Below, in pieces: positions 57,943 to 64,000 of a DNA stretch of 64,000 nt. Every line of letters starts with the position of its first letter. The first letter of the stretch is position 1. Below the pieces are notes generated by a model. It was given only the letters and a program-made list of their open reading frames with translations. It searched no databases and was not told the DNA's origin. A program made the position numbers and the translations under genes. This DNA is from Pseudomonas sp. MWU13-2100 (GTDB taxonomy: Bacteria; Pseudomonadota; Gammaproteobacteria; Pseudomonadales; Pseudomonadaceae): contig NZ_JALLIX010000008.1 in assembly GCF_023242365.1 (NCBI RefSeq), positions 62,001-126,000 of the forward strand, written 5' to 3'.

Positions 57943-58857
57943 ATGGATGGTATTTTCCTGCAGCAACTGGTCAACGGCCTGACCCTCGGGTCGGTCTATG
58001 GCCTGATCGCCATCGGCTACACAATGGTCTATGGCATCATCGGCATGATCAACTTCGCCCATGGCGAGGTTTACATGATTTCCGCTTACCTCGCGGCAAT
58101 CAGTCTGGCTCTGCTGGCTTACTTCGGTATTGAATCCTTCCCGCTCCTGATGCTCGGCACGCTGGTGTTCACCATCATCGTCACCGGGGTGTATGGCTGG
58201 GTCATCGAGCGCATCGCCTACAAACCCCTGCGCAACTCGACCCGCCTGGCACCGCTGATCAGCGCCATCGGGATTTCACTGATCCTGCAGAACTACGCGC
58301 AGATCGCCCAGGGCGCCAAGCAACAGGGCGTACCGACGCTGCTTACCGGCGCCTGGCGCGTCGATGTCGGCACCGGCTTTGTCCAGCTCACCTACACCAA
58401 GGTCTTTATCCTGGTGGCCGCGTTCCTCGGCATGGGCCTGCTGACCTATGTCATCAAGTACACCAAGTTGGGCCGCATGTGTCGCGCGACCCAGCAAGAC
58501 CGCAAGATGGCTTCGATCCTCGGGATCAATACCGACCGGGTGATTTCCTATGTGTTCATCATCGGCGCGGCCATGGCGGCCCTGGCCGGTGTGCTGATCA
58601 CCATGAACTACGGCACTTTCGACTTCTACGCCGGCTTCGTCATCGGCATCAAGGCGTTCACCGCCGCGGTCCTCGGTGGTATCGGCTCGCTGCCGGGCGC
58701 CATGCTTGGTGGGATTATCCTCGGCATCTCCGAATCGCTGTTCTCCGGCCTGGTCAACTCGGATTACAAGGACGTGTTCAGCTTCTCGCTGCTGGTCCTG
58801 GTACTGGTCTTTCGGCCGCAAGGCCTGTTGGGCCGTCCTCTTGTGTCGAAGGTGTAA
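57943..58857 (+). CDS. livH: Branched-chain amino acid ABC transporter permease LivH
   Basis: Inner-membrane permease subunit. The 304-residue protein has about eight hydrophobic segments. It starts MDGIFLQQLVNGLTLGSVYG, followed by AIGYTMVYGIIGMINFAHGE (family signature), and has the LivH C-terminal motif LGGIGSLPGAMLGG. livM begins 3 bp after the stop. In P. aeruginosa the homologue is named BraD. Confidence 0.95.
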   Translation: MDGIFLQQLVNGLTLGSVYGLIAIGYTMVYGIIGMINFAHGEVYMISAYLAAISLALLAYFGIESFPLLMLGTLVFTIIVTGVYGWVIERIAYKPLRNSTRLAPLISAIGISLILQNYAQIAQGAKQQGVPTLLTGAWRVDVGTGFVQLTYTKVFILVAAFLGMGLLTYVIKYTKLGRMCRATQQDRKMASILGINTDRVISYVFIIGAAMAALAGVLITMNYGTFDFYAGFVIGIKAFTAAVLGGIGSLPGAMLGGIILGISESLFSGLVNSDYKDVFSFSLLVLVLVFRPQGLLGRPLVSKV

Positions 58858-58860
58858 GCA

Positions 58861-60159
58861 ATGTCCTCAACCACTCAAAAATCGCTCGATATCAAAAAAA
58901 GCCTGGTTGACGCCATTCTCGCCGGCCTGGTCGCACTGATTGTCTTCGGCCCCATCGTCGGGGTCGTCCTGGAGGGCTACAGCTTCAACCTGCAACCCAC
59001 CCGCGTCGCCTGGCTGGTGGCGATTGTGATGCTTGGCCGCTTTCTCCTCAGCCTGTTCCTGCAGACGCCCAAGGGCCTGCGGATTCTCGAAGGTTTCGAG
59101 AGCACCGGCTCCGGCGTGCATGTGCTGGCGCCGGACTACAAGTCGCGCCTGCGCTGGATCATCCCGATCATGATCGCGATCGCGGTGATCTTCCCGGTGT
59201 TCGCCAACTCCTACCTGCTGGGGGTGGTGATCCTCGGTCTGATCTACGTCTTGCTCGGCCTCGGCTTGAACATCGTGGTCGGTCTCGCCGGCTTGCTCGA
59301 CCTGGGTTACGTGGCGTTCTACGCCATCGGTGCCTATGGCCTGGCGCTGGGCTATCAATACCTGGGACTGGGGTTCTGGACCGTCCTGCCGCTGGCCGCC
59401 ATCACCGCCGCGCTGGCGGGTTGCATCCTCGGCTTCCCGGTCCTGCGCCTGCATGGTGACTACCTGGCCATCGTGACCCTGGGTTTCGGCGAGATCATCC
59501 GCCTGATCCTCAACAACTGGCTGTCGCTGACCGGGGGGCCGAACGGCATGCCGGCACCGCTGCCGACCTTCTTCGGTCTGGAGTTCGGCAAGCGCGCGAA
59601 GGAGGGCGGGATTCCGTTTCATGAGTACTTTGGCATCGCCTACAACCCGGATGTGAAGTTCTATTTCATCTATGCCGTGCTGTTCCTGGTGGTATTGGCC
59701 GTGCTCTACATCAAGCATCGCCTGACCCGCATGCCAGTGGGCCGCGCCTGGGAAGCCTTGCGTGAAGACGAGATCGCCTGCCGTGCCATGGGCTTGAACC
59801 ACGTGCTGGTGAAACTCTCGGCATTCACCCTGGGGGCTTCCACCGCTGGTCTGGCCGGGGTGTTCTTCGCCACCTACCAGGGCTTCGTCAACCCGACCTC
59901 CTTCACCTTCTTCGAGTCGGCGCTGATCCTTGCCATCGTGGTGCTGGGTGGCATGGGCTCGACTATCGGTGTGGTGATCGCGGCCTTTGTCCTGACCGTG
60001 GCGCCGGAGTTGCTGCGCAGCTTCGCCGAGTACCGCGTGTTGCTGTTCGGCGTGTTGATGGTATTGATGATGATCTGGCGGCCACGTGGCCTGATCCGCA
60101 TCAGCCGCACCGGGGTGACCCCACGCAAGGGCGTCCTGGTTGGAGGGGCTGGCCAATGA
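58861..60159 (+). CDS. livM: Branched-chain amino acid ABC transporter permease LivM
   Basis: Second permease subunit, 432 residues. It has an N-terminal extension of about 100 residues with two hydrophobic segments, then the LivM core (GLAGLLDLGYVAFYAIGAYG; LHGDYLAIVTLGFGEIIRLI) and the cytoplasmic-loop motif REDEIACRAMGLNHVLVKLS that contacts the ATPases. The C-terminus is LGGMGSTIGVVIAA. It overlaps livG by 4 bp (ATGAG). The P. aeruginosa name is BraE. Confidence 0.95.
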   Translation: MSSTTQKSLDIKKSLVDAILAGLVALIVFGPIVGVVLEGYSFNLQPTRVAWLVAIVMLGRFLLSLFLQTPKGLRILEGFESTGSGVHVLAPDYKSRLRWIIPIMIAIAVIFPVFANSYLLGVVILGLIYVLLGLGLNIVVGLAGLLDLGYVAFYAIGAYGLALGYQYLGLGFWTVLPLAAITAALAGCILGFPVLRLHGDYLAIVTLGFGEIIRLILNNWLSLTGGPNGMPAPLPTFFGLEFGKRAKEGGIPFHEYFGIAYNPDVKFYFIYAVLFLVVLAVLYIKHRLTRMPVGRAWEALREDEIACRAMGLNHVLVKLSAFTLGASTAGLAGVFFATYQGFVNPTSFTFFESALILAIVVLGGMGSTIGVVIAAFVLTVAPELLRSFAEYRVLLFGVLMVLMMIWRPRGLIRISRTGVTPRKGVLVGGAGQ

Positions 60160-61031
60160 GTAATGACATCGTTCTGAAAGTCGAAAAACTGATGATGCAT
60201 TTCGGGGGGATCAAGGCCCTCAGCGACGTCAGCCTGCAAGTCAAACGCAACTCGATCTTTGCCCTGATCGGCCCCAACGGCGCGGGCAAGACCACGGTGT
60301 TCAACTGCCTGACCGGCTTCTACAAGGCCACCGGCGGCAAGATCGAACTCAATGTGCGCGACAAGCGCACCAACGTGATCCAGCTGCTGGGCGAGTCCTT
60401 TCGCGTGGGGGATTTCGTTTCACCGAAAACCTTCCTCAGCCGGCTGTACTACAAGATGTTCGGCGGTACCCATCTGGTGAACCGTGCGGGCCTGGCCCGG
60501 ACTTTCCAGAACATTCGCCTGTTCAAGGAAATGTCGGTGCTGGAAAACCTGCTGGTGGCCCAGCACATGTGGGTCAACCGCAACATGCTCTCCGGTATCT
60601 TCAACACCAAGGGCTACCGCAAGGCTGAAAGCGACGCCCTGGACACCGCCTTCTACTGGTTGGAAGTGGTCGACCTGGTGGATTGCGCCAACCGCCTGGC
60701 GGGTGAGCTGTCCTACGGTCAGCAACGCCGCCTGGAAATTGCCCGGGCCATGTGCACGCGGCCGCGGATCATCTGTCTCGACGAGCCGGCAGCGGGCCTC
60801 AACCCCCAGGAAACCGAAGCGCTGAGCGCGATGATCCGGCTGCTGCGCGACCAGCACGACCTGACCGTGGTGCTGATCGAACACGACATGGGCATGGTCA
60901 TGAGCATTTCCGACCACATCGTGGTACTGGACCACGGCAACGTGATTGCCGAGGGCTGTCCGCAAGACATCCGCAACGACCCGAAAGTGATTGCCGCCTA
61001 CCTGGGCGCCGATGAAGAGGAACTGGTATGA
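60156..61031 (+). CDS. livG: Branched-chain amino acid ABC transporter ATPase LivG
   Basis: Cytoplasmic ATPase. The 291-residue protein has Walker A FALIGPNGAGKTTVFNCLTG, the LivG insertion of about 40 residues after it (LLGESFRVGDFVSPK region), LARTFQNIRLF as Q-loop, signature ELSYGQQRRLEIARAM, Walker B IICLDEPAAGLNP and the switch His in LIEHDMGMVM. It overlaps livM upstream and livF downstream by 4 bp each. BraF in P. aeruginosa. Confidence 0.96.
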   Translation: MSNDIVLKVEKLMMHFGGIKALSDVSLQVKRNSIFALIGPNGAGKTTVFNCLTGFYKATGGKIELNVRDKRTNVIQLLGESFRVGDFVSPKTFLSRLYYKMFGGTHLVNRAGLARTFQNIRLFKEMSVLENLLVAQHMWVNRNMLSGIFNTKGYRKAESDALDTAFYWLEVVDLVDCANRLAGELSYGQQRRLEIARAMCTRPRIICLDEPAAGLNPQETEALSAMIRLLRDQHDLTVVLIEHDMGMVMSISDHIVVLDHGNVIAEGCPQDIRNDPKVIAAYLGADEEELV

Positions 61032-61744
61032 GTCAACCTATCCTCGAACTGAAGAACCTGGAAGTGTTCTACGGGCCGATCCAGGCCCTGAAAAAAGTCT
61101 CGTTGCACATCAACGAAGGCGAAACCGTCAGCCTGATCGGCTCCAACGGCGCGGGCAAGTCGACGCTGCTGATGTCGATCTTCGGCCAGCCGCGGGCCGC
61201 CGCCGGCGAGATCATCTACCGCGGTGTCGACATTACCCAGAAGTCATCCCACTACATCGCCTCCAACGGTATCGCCCAGTCGCCGGAAGGCCGCCGGGTG
61301 TTCCCGGACATGACCGTGGAAGAGAACCTGCAGATGGGCACCATCCCCATTGGCGACAAGTTCGTCGACGAGGACATGCAGCGTATGTTCGAGTTGTTTC
61401 CACGGCTCAAGGAGCGGCGTAACCAGCGGGCCATGACCATGTCCGGCGGCGAACAGCAGATGCTGGCGATTGCCCGGGCGCTGATGAGCCGGCCCAAGCT
61501 GCTGTTGCTGGACGAGCCGAGCCTGGGGCTGGCGCCGATCGTGGTGAAGCAGATCTTCGCCACCCTGCGCGAGCTGGCGGCTTCGGGCATGACCATCTTC
61601 CTGGTGGAACAGAACGCCAACCACGCGCTGCGCTTGTCGGACCGGGCCTATGTGATGGTCAACGGCGAGATTCGCCTGAGCGGCACCGGCAAGGAGCTGC
61701 TGGTCAACGAGGAAGTGCGTAACGCCTACCTGGGCGGGCATTGA
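61028..61744 (+). CDS. livF: Branched-chain amino acid ABC transporter ATPase LivF
   Basis: Second ATPase of the transporter. The 238-residue protein has Walker A SLIGSNGAGKSTLLMSIFG, the Q-loop region GIAQSPEGRRVFPDMTVEEN, signature TMSGGEQQMLAIARAL, Walker B LLLLDEPSLGLAP and switch His replaced in the usual LivF context FLVEQNANHAL. It is the last gene of the operon, with a terminator 124 bp downstream after a REP pair. BraG in P. aeruginosa. Confidence 0.96.
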   Translation: MSQPILELKNLEVFYGPIQALKKVSLHINEGETVSLIGSNGAGKSTLLMSIFGQPRAAAGEIIYRGVDITQKSSHYIASNGIAQSPEGRRVFPDMTVEENLQMGTIPIGDKFVDEDMQRMFELFPRLKERRNQRAMTMSGGEQQMLAIARALMSRPKLLLLDEPSLGLAPIVVKQIFATLRELAASGMTIFLVEQNANHALRLSDRAYVMVNGEIRLSGTGKELLVNEEVRNAYLGGH

Positions 61745-61764
61745 GTCCCGTCCTGACGGGGTCA

Positions 61765-61855
61765 TTGTGGGCGCCGGCTTGCCGGCGATGAAGTCTTGGA
61801 GGCGTGCATCGCTCTTGAAGTCCTGATCGCTGGCAAGCCAGCTCCCACAGGTATT
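61765..61855. repeat. Short REP pair after livF
   Basis: GCCGGCTTGCCGGCGATGAA near 61772 and the inverted TCGCTGGCAAGCCAGCTCCC near 61827 form a third REP subtype pair, also seen as a single unit at about 47733. Confidence 0.6.
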
Positions 61856-61867
61856 GTGAACCCCCTG

Positions 61868-61904
61868 AAACGCCCCGCGATCCTCGGATCCGGGGCGTTT
61901 TTTT
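61868..61904 (+). terminator. Terminator of the braC-livHMGF operon
   Basis: AAACGCCCCG and CGGGGCGTTT form a 10-bp stem with a 13-base loop, followed by a T-run to 61904. Confidence 0.85.
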
Positions 61905-61905
61905 G

Positions 61906-63358
<1,453 letters not shown>

Positions 63359-63371
63359 GAGCGTTCGCTGA

Positions 63372-63490
63372 TTGTGGCGAGCGGGTTTGGCCTGATGCCT
63401 TGCAGCCAAGGCCAGACACTCTCCCCTGTGGGAACTAAGGCCAGACACTCTCCCCTGTGGGAGCAGAGCTTGCTCGCGAAGAGGCCCTTG
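63372..63490. repeat. Degenerate REP sequences with a short tandem duplication
   Basis: GTGGCGAGCGGGTTTGGCCT at 63375 is a mutated left REP. AGGCCAGACACTCTCCCCTG then occurs twice (about 63409 and 63440), a 31-bp tandem duplication, followed by a REP of the GTGGGAGCAGAGCTTGCTCG type. No gene is visible between the SDR stop and 63574. Confidence 0.6.
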
Positions 63491-63573
63491 AGGCCGCTAA
63501 CAGCTTCGCGGCGCTGCGGAGATCCGACAAGCACCGCCCCGGCAACGTCTTCAAGTGCCTGCTTGTGCTCGGC

Positions 63574-64000
63574 TCAGCCGAAATACTCGGCCAGGCCGCT
63601 CAGGCAGGTCGCCAGGTGATAAGGCGTGGTCGACGGCATATCGCGTCGGCTGACCTCGCCCTGGGCATCCAGGCACTCATGCCAGCCGCCCGGGTGCAGG
63701 AAGTGCTGCTGCAAGGCGACCAGCTGACGTTGCAAGCGCGCCGAGTTATCCACACGCAACGTCAGCGCCCGCAGGTATTCGGCCTGGGCCCAGATGCGTT
63801 GGGTGCCATCGCGCAGGTTGCCGTTGATGTCGAGCATGCCGCTGACCGCACCGCTTTGCGGATCGACCCCCGATTGCTCGGCGAAGGCGAACGCACGGCC
63901 CAGTGAGCCATGCAGCGCCGTACCGCGCAGCAAAGGCGATGATTCCAGCAGGAACAGCCATTCGAACTGATGGCCCGGTTCGAACCAGTTATCCACAGCC
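63574..64000 (-). CDS. AGE-family epimerase/isomerase, 3' end only
   Basis: The frame is open to the right edge of the window, so only the last 141 or so codons are seen. VDNWFEPGHQFEWLFLL contains the EPGHQFEW signature with the catalytic His of N-acylglucosamine 2-epimerase / mannose isomerase / cellobiose epimerase-type (alpha/alpha)6 barrels. The C-terminal WHECLDAQGEVSRRDMPST and PYHLATCLSGLAEYFG are also typical. The substrate could be mannose, glucosamine or a glucose polymer; the rest of the gene is required to decide. Confidence 0.8.
   Translation of the reverse strand, partial: AVDNWFEPGHQFEWLFLLESSPLLRGTALHGSLGRAFAFAEQSGVDPQSGAVSGMLDINGNLRDGTQRIWAQAEYLRALTLRVDNSARLQRQLVALQQHFLHPGGWHECLDAQGEVSRRDMPSTTPYHLATCLSGLAEYFG

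Overview
The window is chromosomal DNA of a Pseudomonas of the fluorescens/putida type. The conserved gene order queG-nnr-tsaE-amiB-mutL-miaA-hfq-hflX-hflK-hflC-hisZ-purA ... rnr-rlmB-rpsF-rpsR-rplI-dnaB, an azurin gene beside nadE-pncB, the amaA-amaB lysine catabolism pair, REP/REPIN palindromes between genes and high GC coding sequence all point there. No prophage, transposase or CRISPR array was found.

Layout. (1) 1-8898: three tightly spaced genes of unknown family. The third combines a C80-like cysteine peptidase site with a long hydrophobic stretch, the design of large clostridial/MARTX-type toxins. (2) 8908-22323: housekeeping genes for tRNA modification (queG, tsaE, miaA), NADHX repair, septal peptidoglycan hydrolysis, mismatch repair, Hfq, HflX, the HflKC complex, HisZ and PurA. 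(3) 22464-25278: a chemoreceptor, REP sequences, and a tandem duplication of a complete tRNA-Leu(CAG) transcription unit. (4) 25440-32830: RNase R and RlmB, the rpsF-rpsR-(membrane protein)-rplI cluster, and DnaB. (5) 32860-36561: a second toxin-like gene on the minus strand, with a dermonecrotic-toxin-like N-terminus and a C-terminus that reads as a SET methyltransferase domain. (6) 36749-47719: YgiQ-type radical SAM protein, a two-gene membrane toxin/immunity-like pair, and a transglutaminase / ATP-grasp-alpha-E / transglutaminase operon preceded by a sigma-54 promoter and an NtrC-like site. (7) 47946-51912: a small basic protein, a possible 29-residue ORF, azurin with an ANR-like box, an unknown anchored protein, nadE and pncB. 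(8) 52206-56274: LysR regulator, amaB and amaA (L-lysine via L-pipecolate). (9) 56638-61744: braC-livHMGF branched-chain amino acid ABC transporter under a perfect sigma-54 promoter with a phased array of GGTTGCAC repeats. (10) 61745-64000: an 850-bp gene-free stretch containing DnaA boxes, an SDR gene and the 3' end of an AGE-family epimerase.

Three islets of accessory, toxin-like genes (1-8898, 32860-36561, 39398-40779) sit between otherwise syntenic core genes. The most novel items are the putative C80/pore tripartite cluster and the SET-domain toxin. Next come the two sigma-54 control regions that tie an uncharacterised peptide-ligase-like operon and the amino acid transporter to nitrogen or amino acid signals.
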